A stretch of DNA of 64,000 bases. It comes from Membranipora membranacea. Taxonomy: Eukaryota; Bryozoa; Gymnolaemata; Cheilostomatida; Membraniporidae. Below are positions 35,441 through 47,925 of this stretch, piece after piece. The first letter of the stretch is position 1; each line of letters opens with the position of its first letter. The notes under the pieces were generated by a model. The model made no database searches. It worked only from the letters and a program-made list of their open reading frames with translations, and was not told where the DNA came from. Location: contig OU612072.1 of NCBI GenBank assembly GCA_914767715.1, positions 13,888,001-13,952,000 of the forward strand. The letters are read 5' to 3'. The position numbers and the translations under genes were made by a program.

Positions 35441-37517
35441 GTATAGTGTGTTAGTGGTGAACATGGAAACCTTGTACATATGTGTAATTTTATTCAGAAT
35501 TCTTGCTCTCATGGTTGTAAAAAACATAACTCTTTGACTTGATACTTTGCATGCAACTCAGGAAAAATCAAGATAATATTATGTGCAGCTAATTTTATGT
35601 ATACATTTATAAGCATTTTTTACAGAATAGTATTTCAACTTTTTGTAAGAGTTTAGCTGTATTTCGGGTTCATATTTTTCAAACTCAGGGGTGTCTCTTA
35701 ATGAATAGTGTGTTATTCGTTGTCTTGTATGTCCGCTGAATCCTGTATTTCCTGAAAAAAAAAGATTATTCAGGATAATAAAAAAATTTCATAATCATTA
35801 TTGGCTTCAATAGTTGTCTGTTGTGAAGCACCAGATATTTTTAGTTCTAAATCTGCACTGACCCACTTGCACATGGCCGCTCAGAGGGTCTCTATCATTA
35901 AACTTGGTTCTAGAGTCAATGGTCCATTCACATTGCAGTGGCCAGTAAAAGTTTATGTTCAGTGGCAACATTCTGTACACCATTGCAAGAATTTGTTGAA
36001 ATTGTCTTTTGATGCTGACTATGCTTACTCCGACTAACCTCAGCATCAAGTACTTCAAATGTTTCACAGTTTGGTATCAGCTGTTGACCTTGAACCACAT
36101 TCAGCTCTCATTAGCATAATGGTCGGTAAGGTGAGGGGTCAGCACTCCCAGTACCAGATGATGATGATCCTGTACTGGTCCTCCCACTAGTATTTCTGTG
36201 TCCAGTTCAGTTGGGGCAGGAGGCAGAACTCTCCCATCTTCAGGTATCCCCAATTCCCAAGGAAGCTTCTGGCCATTCTTGGTTGGAGCAAAAGCATAAG
36301 GTGTTGGTTTTGAACTCATCTTTTAGTTTCAACAGTGAATGTTTGATAAAACTCAGAAAATCCTCTGATTGCTGCAAGCCATTTCTGTTGAAAAACCTCC
36401 CGGATGTGGCTTAAAAGCAAAATGTTTGGGTGGCTAGAAAATATTACATCATGCACATGCGCATTATAATACATCTGTATTATTTCATCAGGTAGGAGCA
36501 GACAACCTATTGAGAAAATCAGACTATTTCAGCTAAAAACTTGATTCTATTAGTTGCCTTATTTCTTGTTGGGGATACACAACTTCAATTTTGAATGCAT
36601 ATTTGAGCAGAACAGAACACTATAATACCAGAGTTTTAGTAGTCTTAGTAGAGCTTAGACATAATATTTGGTTTCGTACATTAGCTTTGTGTTTATCATT
36701 TCATCTTGCATCTGTATTTAGGTTTAGCTGTAAACCTAGAATAGCGGACCCAAAGTCTCATAGAGAAATTACAAAAGGTGAGCTTCGGATACTAGACCAA
36801 TGAAAAGCTAGCATTGAATCTGATATTATATTTCAACACACCTGTAAAGGCAACTAATCAATAAACTAAAACAAAGGAACTAATCGGAGAAACTGTTCAC
36901 ATTTATAGCAAATGAATAACAATGAAGCATTTATTTATCGGTAATGTTTTGTGAATGGATTATTTGAGAAGGCAACTATTCTACACTTGCTACTTGTCAG
37001 CCGAGCATGCAGGACAGAGAGCTTTCTTAATATGGAGCAGACCGAAGAAAAAACTGTCAGAATTGAGGTTGGTTTCATTCTCCTAATAGGTACCACACAA
37101 ATATAATCTGGTCCTATGAAACACTTTTGATGAATTTTGCCTATGAACGTAACTTGCATTCAGTGAATGTATTGATGGATCAGGGGGCTAAACAGCTGAC
37201 CCTCCGCAAGCGCATGGCTATTTATTTATAGTTCAAAATATGCTTTAATTTTATTTATTACTACAACCAACCACAGGTTGTTTTCTCATAAAGCAGCATG
37301 CCAGAATGTTTGAAGATTGATATTTGGAGGTTAACCAATGCTTGACCTTGGAACTGCTAGACTTGTAAACACCTTATTAACACAATATTTACCCATTGCA
37401 CCCTTAAAAACTGAAAGCCACACTGTTAATTTTACCACCAATCCAAGAATTTATATCAGGAACAATTGCCATCAAACCACATGAACAAAAATCATCCGAT
37501 ATTTCTGTCCCTTTCCT
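35441..37517. other. Intergenic, receptor gene 3 to TRIM-like T1
   Basis: About 2 kb separating the divergent gene groups. No domain-bearing exon was found, in particular no RING exon for T1. One open frame (36319-36101) is listed separately. Confidence 0.45.
36101..36319 (-). CDS. Short unidentified open frame, 72 aa
   Basis: Begins MSSKPTPYAFAPTKNGQKLP and is proline-rich at its start, with a composition more protein-like than its surroundings. No family recognised, no signal peptide or membrane segment, and no second exon that I can join. It may be a small gene, a first exon or chance. Confidence 0.25.
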   Translation of the reverse strand: MSSKPTPYAFAPTKNGQKLPWELGIPEDGRVLPPAPTELDTEILVGGPVQDHHHLVLGVLTPHLTDHYANES

Positions 37518-39731
37518 ATGTTAAAGACAGGGAAAACCTGTGAGAAAGATGAGACAAAATTTCCGGACTGTAACAGATGCAAAGATTCTACCACGCCTGT
37601 CACAAGATACTGTGTGGATTGTGGGGAAGCGATCTGTAAGAATCACAGAGAGGTAATCCAAATCAATTGTTTACTGGCTCAGCTTTCAATGATATCCCTC
37701 CAATTCACCATCCCTAATCATTGTGTAAAGCTTTTTTCCATTGTATACACTCTGTTTTAGTCGGAGTCTTTAAAAAGACTAGATGATTGACTAGGCCTGA
37801 GAGCATCATCGTGTTTGTTATATTAACAGATGCATGACGGATACTTTGGTGACTCTCATGAAACAATAGATATATCCCATTACCAGGAGAAGTCAAAAAC
37901 ATACCTGGAGACCACCCGCTGTGACAAACATCCCGAGGAGCTGGTGAAAATGGCATGCAAAGAATGTTTTATGTTCTTATGTGTCAAATGTAACGCACAA
38001 GGTAGGCTTTCTTGCAGCGAAGTGTGGCATATAATGAACAAAAATATAACAGTCCAAGAACCCACAACATTTGTGAATGTGAATCGAAACGAAAACATAG
38101 AAAAGAAGACAAGGCAGTCTTAGAATTTGATGCTGAGGCAAGAAAATATTTGACATAACCTTGTCTCTGCAGCCAATGTGATCTTTTGTCTGTGACAAAA
38201 CAAAAAAACTTGGGTTGCCGAGATAATACCATTAATGAAGTATCATTCTTCAATACTCTCGTTCTCATCACCACAGAACATGCAAGTTGTAACTAAGAAT
38301 ATGGTTGGTTAGAATTTCGCATTTTAGGCACGGCGGGGAGGAATGAAGAACATACACATGAATTCATCACACTCTCAGAGCTATATGAACAGCTGAGGGA
38401 TCATTATGATTCAAGGACAAAATACCTCGGTTCTCGTGTTACGACTTTGTCCGGATATGAAAGGCAATTGAAAACTGATTTCGACAATATCACCAAACAT
38501 TGTGAAGAGCTGAGATCTGAAGTAGACAAAAGAACTGATGAACAGGTATCGAAGTTGTATTATTAAGAGTGACCCGCATACAGTGATAAAAATTGAGTGC
38601 GGATCGAACCCATGCGCATCGCACCAGAAAACCACCCGCATACTAACTGCGTACCATGCCATGATAAAAAAATACTTGCCAAGAAGAGATTTTGAATTTT
38701 TTCTTTATTCAAATCTTACATAGATTTATCAGTGTGTTGTCTTTAATGCAAACCTTCTGACGAATTACATTCTTTAAGTGTTATTTATTGTAAACTCTGC
38801 TCTTCATCGAATATTCAAATGTGCCACACCAAATTTGTGTTGTGACAGCATCATTTAAATGATCTGCCAAGAAACCATGCTCTTGCGAATGTAGCAATAT
38901 GTTTGTATTATTGCAGATCAAATATATCACAAAGCAAGCAGACGATTTGAAAAATCGGATAACAAAGTATGAAAAACAGACGGGTGATAATTTCACATCA
39001 AGCATGTGTGGGTATATCAAAGATCGAGAGGCCTTGCAGTTAGCAGCAGATAGAACCTGCCTTATTGGAATGCAAGCCAATCTTAACGCTTTGATAGCTG
39101 AAAGGACTGATGAGACCAAGAACGTTGATTGTGAGCATACAGTCAGCATCCAAGCACCAACTCATTTGAGTACCTTAAGTCTGAGAAAAGGTGAGTACAT
39201 GCTAGTACACTGACTAAAAGGTGAAAATAACGTTCACAGAATTAAAATCTGGCAAATTTTACTCGAATTTTTAAATACCTTTGTTGAAGCATCCATTGAG
39301 ATCTTTCAATAATCCAATGGTTGCTGTATGTTAACTTAAAGCTTAATATTAATTATGGTAATCTCAAATTAACTAAGAAAGTTATTCCTAAGCGTTCTAA
39401 TTGGAGGTAAGTTTCTGCTTCAACAACACAATTCTAACATGAAGTAATGTTACTTTCCCTATTTATTGGGTAATATCCTTTCAGTTTAGGAAACTGGAGG
39501 TATTCTAAGAAACATTAACATGAAATTTGACAAACATCGAATACATCACTTATTAATTTTCTAGGGAAAAAGAGAAAGATAGAAATGGATTTGACAGACT
39601 ATGAAGGAGATGTTAGTGAAACACAGTATTACATCCCATACGAATCGCGTATTTACGCTGGACATCGAAGAAGTTACAGAGTGGATCACAAACATTTTTT
39701 CAAAATAGATGGGATTGACTGGGACAAGTAA
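37518..39731 (+). CDS. TRIM-like T1: two B-boxes and coiled coil, no RING found
   Basis: Exons 37518-37652, 37830-38001, 38328-38545, 38917-39190, 39565-39731 total 966 nt (321 aa). B-box 1 is in exon 1 (CNRC, YCVDCGEAIC, KNH). A linker HDGYFGDSH follows, then B-box 2 (CDKHPEELVKMACKEC, CVKC and, across the splice, EEHTHEF). Exons 3 and 4 form a predicted coiled coil (Glu/Lys/Leu rich, like BBC domains). The last exon starts GKKRKIEMDL and ends after a short tail, with no SPRY, NHL or filamin repeats. TRIM family proteins are cytosolic E3 ligases or scaffolds; without a RING, T1 would be a scaffold or a regulator of T2. An upstream RING exon outside what I can recognise is possible, since exon 1 could have an acceptor just upstream. 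The intron at 38546-38916 holds a tRNA-derived SINE. Confidence 0.8.
38585..38675 (-). repeat. tRNA-derived SINE head
   Basis: On the minus strand a tRNA-like stretch contains GGGTTCGATCCGC (B-box; plus-strand GGATCGAACCC near 38601-38611) and an A-box-like TGGTACGCAGTTAG upstream. The cloverleaf is imperfect, so it is not called as a tRNA gene. Confidence 0.5.
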
Positions 39732-39956
39732 ATAAATGTTATGAGTAAAAATTCTGGTAGGTTAATCATGTAAAACCAAACGAATTTGATATCAATATCA
39801 TCAGATCTACCTAGAAGCTATAGAGACCTTTTGCCGATGTTCTTCATCAATCACCACAGCGGAGGGATATGGATTATTGAAATAGCAACTGCACAAACTA
39901 TGATTTTTAATTTCATCTTTTACAGAACAATTCACAGCCATTAATTTTTTTACTAG

Positions 39957-40260
39957 GCTTCACAGTTTGACTTAGCCAAAGTGTTTGGCTTTGATTGGTC
40001 GGTAAGGAGAAGAAGAGCCAATGCCAGGAAAGTACCTTGATATTGAGAACAAGCCTCAGGCGCTCTACCAATTGCGCTATCTTGACATGTAATTACAATC
40101 ATAAAAAATATGAAAGCAAGCCCAAAAAGTTAGGCAATGTCAAGATTGAAGTTACTTCCCTGAAACTCCCATATGACCTGGCATTGGCTCTTCATCTCCT
40201 CACCAACCAATCAAAGCAAACACATTGGCTGAGCTTGAAGCCACCAAGTTGGAAAGCTTT
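39957..40260. mobile_element. Foldback element carrying a tRNA 5'-half
   Basis: Inverted arms of about 50-60 bp (GGCTTTGATTGGTCGG ... AAGAGCCAATGCCAGG at about 39989-40028; the mirror at about 40178-40225). Between them, on the minus strand, AGCGCAATTGGTAGAGCGCC resembles the 5' half of a tRNA. It lies between T1 and T2. Confidence 0.55.
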
Positions 40261-40819
40261 TAATTGATTCATCAACTTCAGTTTCTTCCTATTACAGCAT
40301 GCTGTAGAATAGTTCAAGCTCTCATGTATGTTTACCAATTTGAATGAGATACAGTTGATCCCTGTTAGTGAACTCAGCACCTTACGATACATAGAGAGAA
40401 AAATAAACTTTCGTTTAAATACTGAACCGCTCATAATTAATGCCCAGATCAACTCCTTAGGTTTACAATTAGAAACAGTAAGCTAAAACTCACAGTGATG
40501 TTATATTATAGAAGCCAATAAAGGGTTTCTGTTTTGTCACTTTGTATTTGGCCACTCTATTGAAATTCTGAAAAAATCAATAATAAGTCTCTCAAATATG
40601 ATTAATCAATAAAAAGACTGAATGCTTTTTTATCAAAAAGCAGTTAAGAACAATAGAATAATTTATGCTGTTGATAATCAATTTTCAACATCTAGCACCT
40701 ACAATGTATATATTACAGCATTTTGTAACCAGCTAGGATAATAACTGTCGCTAATAACACAGCATTCATTATTCAAGATAACAACTGCACACACGTCTTG
40801 TGCAGCCCTAGAAGGCAAA

Positions 40820-43800
40820 ATGGAAAAGGAAGAAGTGAAACCAGTACCTAAAGCGGCAAGCCTGGTGAGTGTTGATTTGACAATAAATACTACTTGAAGA
40901 CATCATTGGTGATTGACCATCTTCTGTAACCCAGCAGTGCAGGAATTTGCATTCTGTGGAAGCATGGACCATTAACAGAACCTTTCACTGACCAGCTGAT
41001 TCTGGTCCAAACTCTGCCCAGCTGATGCTGGTGGAAAGAGTGTGGTTATTAATGGAATGCGATAATCAGTAATGAGTGTTTTTTTTGGGAACTAAAACTT
41101 GCAGCACACCAATATTTTGTTGAAGACCAGAGATTTAAGCATGAGAAAGTAAAGACCAGTGATAATTATTTTATTCCTTCTCCTACCTTGCAGGATATAG
41201 ATGTAACAGAATGCTGCTTTTGTTGCAAACACGTGTCAGAGCTATCAGAAGTGAGAAAAACACTATGTGATCACATCTGTTGTCAGCCATGCTATGAAAA
41301 TACATATCCCCGTCCAACAGGAAACACTGGAAGGACTGAATGCCCTCAATGCAAGTAAGTCAAGTCTTCAAATTACCCTGCAAATTTTACCAATTTTAGC
41401 TCAAAAGTCTTAGCCACTTGACAAACATGGCCTCCTTAGCGGTAAATCCCCCACAAGCTCATTATGCAGATAGCTAAAAATCCATATTAATATTCTTACA
41501 TGTCATAACATTATACTTACCCTGATGAATGGACTAAAGCTTTTCTTTTATTAGTGGTATTCAGCATTGTATGAACTTTATTGATTTGAGTTCAAAGTTT
41601 TCACTTTCACAGGGAGTTCCCCCACTGCAGTAATTTACTGGTATTGTTAGATTTTCAAGTCTTACATTAGTTATTTCATGATAACCCAGCTTTTTCTTTT
41701 GTGTAGTAACCATTTATATTTGTTCAAGGCCATTGTTTGACAAAATTAAAATTCCCCCAATGCAACAAAACAATCAATCAACAATCACAATATCATTTCA
41801 ATACTGCAGTCAGCCAGCTTGACCCTGACCATATAACGTACTGCCAGGCAAAAGGGCGGGGAGCAGGCGGTCGGGCAGGCAGACAAACTTATATGTCTTA
41901 TTGTGATGAAATTGTGTTCCAGACAAGATGGCAAGATACAAGGCAGTCCACTCACCTTAGCAGCCAGTAAACAAGTGCCAAATGTGTTAGCTCCTCATGG
42001 TCACAGGTCAAGTCAGCCAGCCACTGTCATCATTAGGCCAGGGTAGAATGTTGGTAACGCCTTAGTTGTATAAACAGAGAAGACAACTCCAAGATACATT
42101 TACAAAGTGTATGTACAACAAATTGAAGTCAAAACTTATGATAGGTATACTCCAGAGTTACTGCAAGTGCAAATGCAGTATGGGATCAGTGTGGGTTTCA
42201 GTTTATGTGGAGTGGATTATGACGGATAGAAGTGCTTAAACTTTATTGTTGTAGTTGACATCGTAAAACTGTAAAGAATGGTGCCAACAAATCTTTTTGT
42301 CCACTGAATTAGATTATTTTCATGGAAAGGAAATAGCATCAAAACATCAAACAGTTAAAACACTCAACACAGGGACTCATCTGGCATGGATTTGATTGGC
42401 TGTCCCTACTAGCATGAATGATATAGCCTGGGAAATTGACTTGTTTACAAAATTGCAAACAGTAATAAAGTCCCTTCAACATTGATGATTTGGGCTTTAC
42501 CAAAATGCTACAAGGGTCTGGCTATGTCTGCAAGGCCATTGTTTGGCAAATGAAAGCTAATGATGCTATTCCGGATATGGAATTCAATTTTTTTGTCTTA
42601 TGGACAATCGGTGCCATCAATTTGAAGAACAATAAACACGAAACAGGCCAATGCAAATTTTATCAAAACAAAGGTGCAAACACTTAAGACTTTATAATTA
42701 CCTCAGTGCTCCTCATGAATAGTATAATTATTTCCTCTATTACTGATAGTAATATTATGACAAAGATGTTCGCTCATCTGCAAGCAAACCCACACGGAAA
42801 GGCAATTACAAATAACAGCCCCAGGCCCTGCACCACACTCAGCCAATAATACAATCGCTCATGTAACAATCGACAACTATCAACTAACCCGCGGACCAGA
42901 TCCAGGGTTGGGGGGCGCTAATCCATCCCCTCACTGACCTGCAGTCACATTTAGAATAATGATTATTATTGTCAGCATTTGATGATGTCTATCGCCAATA
43001 ACTAATTTGAAAACTCAGAAAATTGCTTTTTTACTAGAGAAGAACACAAATGGGTTGGATATGAAGAACTACCTTTAGCTGATGTAAAGACAGAATCAGA
43101 GAGTGATGAAGAAGAGAATGAAGAAAGACCAGCTTGTAGCCGATGTCCATCTGATCAGCAAACACCATCTACTGATTACTGCATTGACTGTGGGGAGACA
43201 ATTTGCATGAAGCATAAAGCAGTGAGTATTAATTCAAACCAACCCTGCATATATCTTGAAGTTTTCAAGTCTGTGCATTTCTAACAATAAAGAACTTGAT
43301 GGCCGTAATTTTTACCGTACGCCATAGGGTTCAATTTTCTACAATGTATTTGCAGTCATATCCCTTTGTGTCGCCAAAATATAATTGATATTTTCTAGGT
43401 CTTGTATAATGTTTTAGATGAAGTCTGTGAGCAGGCTAAGCGAAAATGCAAACAGCTATTTTGCAGGATCTTGTTCTGGTCATGAGGCTCATTTAAATAT
43501 TTTGTAGTTTCATGATGGGTACTTTGGCGACTCACATAGAACGAAAGGCATTGTGGAGTATCAGATGGACACCATTGCTTACTGTGAGGTGACCCAATGT
43601 GACAAACATCCGAAGGAAACAGTAAAGATGGCCTGTAAGACGTGCTATCTGTTCGCTTGTGTCATATGCAATGGACCAGGCAAGTGTAAAATAAAACACA
43701 TGACGAAAAACCATTTAATTTGTGAAACTGTTGTCATCCCTTTGAAAGGGACTTCAGCGAGGGTTGGAACAGATATGAGATCTGTACTTGTAGGGTAGGG

Positions 43801-45625
43801 TATAACTCCAGGGTATCAGATCTCAGTCGAGTGAGAATTGAGCAATGTTTATACTTTCTAACTCAGACCTAGTTAGTTGTATCTGTTGTACAGCCAATCA
43901 CTGGATCTGCAGACTAGATCCTTGGTCCGCACAATCAGTAGTCCTGAATCTTACTACTAGGTCACCCGATTTTAACTCTCCTTGTAGAATGAGGGAGAAT
44001 GACCCTTGTTTTGGTATGTTATAGATCTTTGTGAAGACAACTTTCTATCATATCAAGAATAATCATTGGATTTCATATCAACTAGTTTTCATGTCCCATT
44101 TATTTTATCCTGCAGTCAAAACTGAAGCAGAGTATGTCTGTTTTTGTTTAAATGTGCAGACATTATGTGTTCTTTGTCAGGTGTAAATAATTTAACTACA
44201 GTGCAGCTTGAAGCAGGTTCAGTAGTGCTGTTTGATACCAACTCAAACCTGAAATATATTTGAAAATTATAAATATACATGATACCAAACCTGAACTTTT
44301 TTCACCTCTCTGTTGCAGCCCTAAATTAAGCCAAACACAACAACAAAAAACATAACAATAGGATTTAAATTGAATTTTGCTGCTTTCAGGTGCTGCTAGC
44401 AGAACAGCTGATCACAAACACGGGTTCATAACACTAAAAGAAATAGATATCAAACTGAGACAGAACTATCAGCATCATCTAGAGCTTTTAAACTTGAAGC
44501 TGACAGCCTTATATGCTGGCGAAAAACAGATGAGCAAAAACTATGAAAAGATTGAGCAGGATTGTTGTTCAATGAGAGCAGAGGTTGAAAGAAAGACAAA
44601 CGAACAGGTATGAACAGACTCAGCATTTATCATTATTTTTTTCTTTGATGCCAAACAACTCAGAGGCCTTGCTTGAGATAATCACCTCACATTGAACCTT
44701 GATACCCAGCGCTCTGGCTTAAATTGCTTTCATTTAGAAGATTGTCCTTTTGAAAACAATTTAGTAAAGTCATTGGAGAACCAATCCAGCATTTGGCTGA
44801 ACATTATTCTGAAAAAAGGATAAGTATTTTCAACCAACGAACAACATATCTCTTCAACAGTGTTTTTTAGATTGAGTACATCAAGAACCAAGAAAAAGAC
44901 CTGAAACAAAGAATAAGTGGCCATGAAAACAGCACAAAAAAGGCATATGAAAGAAAAATGCACAGCTACAATTCAACAAGAGAAATTATGGAGGCTGTCG
45001 AATCCAGTGCAAGGCATTTTAAAACTTATGCCGATTTGAAGGCATTAATTCGACAAAAAGATTCATGGTCGAAAAGGCTAACAAGTACTTGTAACGAAAA
45101 GCCTGAGAGCTTGGAGCTACCAGCTATCAGCTTGAGATTAGGTAAGTCATTCAATTCCAAAATGGTAGCCACAATGACGTACTCTATGCAATGGTTTAAC
45201 CTATCAGGGGGTTACCGAGGACTTTGTGATAGGCGGTGTTACAAATGGCTAGTATGATAATTTATAACTCATAACTAATGAGTCAATTTGCTCCAACTCA
45301 AATTCCCAGTCATAATGATCCAAAAAGAATTTTATAATACCTTGAGTTGATGCCTGCTTTGATTGGGTTAAGCGCTTGAATGATCCTCTGCAATGGAAAC
45401 TGAAAGATATCATTGTTGATAAGACCAGACTGCCAGAGAATTAATCATGAAACCTATTGTTACTATTTGATTGTATTCTTTTCAATCCCAGGAACAAAGA
45501 GAAAGATGGAAATTGACCTGAATGATAGTAAGAGTGATGACTGTGTCGGCCATCGTTCTACTATCAAAGAGTTCTTTAAAACTGAAGGAGAACCCTGGAC
45601 TGTGCATGAAAATTATCTGCCATAG
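40820..45625 (+). CDS. TRIM-like T2: RING, two B-boxes, coiled coil
   Basis: Exons 40820-40864, 41194-41354, 43038-43221, 43508-43679, 44390-44607, 44871-45141, 45492-45625 total 1185 nt (394 aa). RING in exon 2 (CCFCCK, LCDHICCQPC, CPQC). An acidic linker (ESESDEEENEE) precedes B-box 1 (CSRC, YCIDCGETIC, KHK). Linker HDGYFGDSH, then B-box 2 (CDKHPKETVKMACKTC, CVIC, and ADHKHGF after the splice). A two-exon coiled coil follows. The last exon begins GTKRKMEIDL and ends WTVHENYLP. The domain order is that of TRIM ubiquitin ligases, but the usual C-terminal SPRY/NHL module is absent. The exon 4 donor is GC (AG|GCAAGT at 43678-43683), a recognised rare donor; paralog T1 has GT there. Exons 3-5 match T1 and T3 in length and phase. 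Confidence 0.88.
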
Positions 45626-46019
45626 TGTCACCAGGCTGCCCGTCTCTAGAGCTTGGTGCATATTTTACATTGAACTCAACTAAACTTCTGTTGTTTGATA
45701 TCTTATGTTCTACATCTGTCATAGCTGTTACTATCATATCAATTCAGCCTATAGTTGAATAGCAGATGTTGAGCCTCATGAAATGTTTTATGTAAAAAAT
45801 CCAAAATGTTGTTGTTGTATTTTTTGAGCATGCTAGACAACTCTCCGTAGTTTGTCCATATTCTTAGCCTTAATTCTCATCCTACCATAACTTCGACATA
45901 TTTTGCAGGCAAGATAGTTGGTTATAAGTAACTTTATCCAAAAACTTGTGTGCTCAAATACATATTAATTTGCGTATTAAAAATGTGGGTTAAAATCGCA
46001 AGTGTTGTCTCCGTCCGAG

Positions 46020-46215
46020 GACTGAGAAATATCAGTGCCTTAAGGGTGCGGCCACCGTATTCGGCACCAAGTTGCTCTTAGTTTGCAGGCAGGTCGGAGC
46101 ACACCTGGGGCGTCATATGAGCCCAGTAGTCAGTAGACTGCAGCGGGATTCGAACCCAGGACCTCCAACGCTTGCGCGTTAAAGGGCAGGCGCTCTAACC
46201 AACTGATTATGAAAC
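46020..46215 (-). repeat. tRNA-derived SINE or pseudo-tRNA
   Basis: The minus strand carries TCAGTTGGTTAGAGCGCC (A-box region) and GGTTCGAATCCCGC (B-box; plus-strand near 46142-46156) at tRNA-like spacing. The anticodon arm does not pair well and the sequence continues into a non-tRNA body, so a SINE is more likely than a working tRNA. Confidence 0.6.
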
Positions 46216-47819
46216 TTACCAAATTCGATTGCATTTGTTCATCATAGCATGTGTCAAACACATAAATGTCTTCTGTTTTTCAAAGCCTAATAAGGTTTGG
46301 CAGCACTTGTGAATAAAATACCCTCAACAAGGTACACCAATATGATATCCGGACAAGTCAGTAAAGATGCATTGTGACATATGACATACATTTATTCGAC
46401 AAATATGTCCATTCAGGTAAGTTGAAAGACATAAGAGACACTATCAGACTCGCACTAGTTAATGGATGAATAAATGGCATGGCAAACAAAATGAAAACAT
46501 ATCAAATTCTGTTGCGCAATCAAATTCCACTTAAGTTGATAGCAATGTTAACGATTTTTTGGCATTTTTGTAGCGTTGTCTTCCCATCGCGCAATTTCTG
46601 GGTGTTTTAGCAATGTTGCTGTAATGATACTTGACAAGAGGTAGCGCAACTCATTGTTGTTCACAATTCTGCCATACGACTCATATAATTTCTAGAGAAC
46701 TTAACCGATTAAATCTATTTTCAGACTTGGAGAAAATACCGAATAAAATATTTTTATTATATAACTTTCACCGGTTACCAACGGTGCTGGAAATCATGCA
46801 ATCTACTCTGCAAAGGTTTGCAAATGCATGCCAGAACGTCTATAAACAATTTCACTCTAATGTATGTTTGTCTCATTTGCCATTTATGAAAATGACTTGT
46901 TCTGTTGCCCTGTCCCGTATTATATGCCCAGTCTGACTGATGTACCGCCCTTGGCCTTAGTTAGGATATATATATTATACTTTTTATATTTTAATCATGT
47001 TGTATATAAACTGATGCACGTACTGTTTGAAAAGACTCTGGAGTGCGCTGGTTGTTATTAACCATTTTAACTTGAGTAAATAGACCGTTTTTATTTCTAG
47101 ATTAAATACTTTTTATTGGGTACATTTTTATGTGTTAGGACTCTGTCTCCTATTATACAAATAATCAAACTGGAATCATCGCTGCATATCAACTTGAGTA
47201 TTTGATTTAGTTAGGAGTATCAATAATGAGAAACGTGTAAGAAATCACCATCACTCAAAACTTGGTGCGCCCTGCGCTGGCCGTGCTACTTGATTAAAGG
47301 TGGAACGGTCCCACCATCATTAAGGGTGCCTACCCACTACAGTTTTCAATCTTGGATATAAAAAGATGGCTTCCCTCTATCCTAATTAAGTTTTGACCAA
47401 TGAGAATATGGGAAAGAGAAGAAAACTTTAAACTTTTTGCAAAAAACGGTCACAAATTTTAGAAACACTCAGAAAGCGTTGCATTAGTGGACAGCTATTC
47501 ATAAATGTCTAAAAAAACGTCAACATTTCTAAAAACATTCAAAAAACATCCAGTTATAAAATCAACTTTATACTGTTCGGAGTCAAGCGCACTTACTTCG
47601 CTTCACTGATCGAGGATAATCCCGTCCCAGGGCTTTAAGGTAATGGTAAGTGAATTCGAATCAAGAATAACATGCTGCATAGTGTATCATGTACCATTTT
47701 GCACACAATGCTCACTTCATTAGGCTTAAAGTTGGCCAAGAACGAATCACGCTGTTTGTCTATGATGGTCAATGTCTTGGTTCACTTTCACTATAGTCCC
47801 ATGCCTCGAATTTGTGGTT

Positions 47820-47925
47820 GACTCCAATTTCGAACTATGAATGCTAACCATTTCCATGATGGCCTTCCGCGTAAATGCCCTTTGAAATCATTGTGTGCAA
47901 GCGCGCTAACTATTGAGCCACGCCG
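47820..47925 (-). repeat. tRNA-derived SINE head, degraded
   Basis: On the minus strand TGGCTCAATAGTTAG (plus 47906-47920) is A-box-like and GTTCGAAAT (plus 47827-47835) is B-box-like. The stem structure is lost. Confidence 0.4.

Noticed and set aside
43681-43798. Extension of the T2 B-box exon past the GC donor
   Set aside because: It stops soon after. Splicing at AG|GCAAGT keeps the phase shared with T1 and T3 and supplies the last B-box histidines.
46140-46215. Functional tRNA gene
   Set aside because: A- and B-boxes are good, but the anticodon and acceptor stems do not pair convincingly.
46631-46936. 101-codon plus-strand open frame
   Set aside because: No recognisable domain, repeat match or exon structure; composition like its surroundings.
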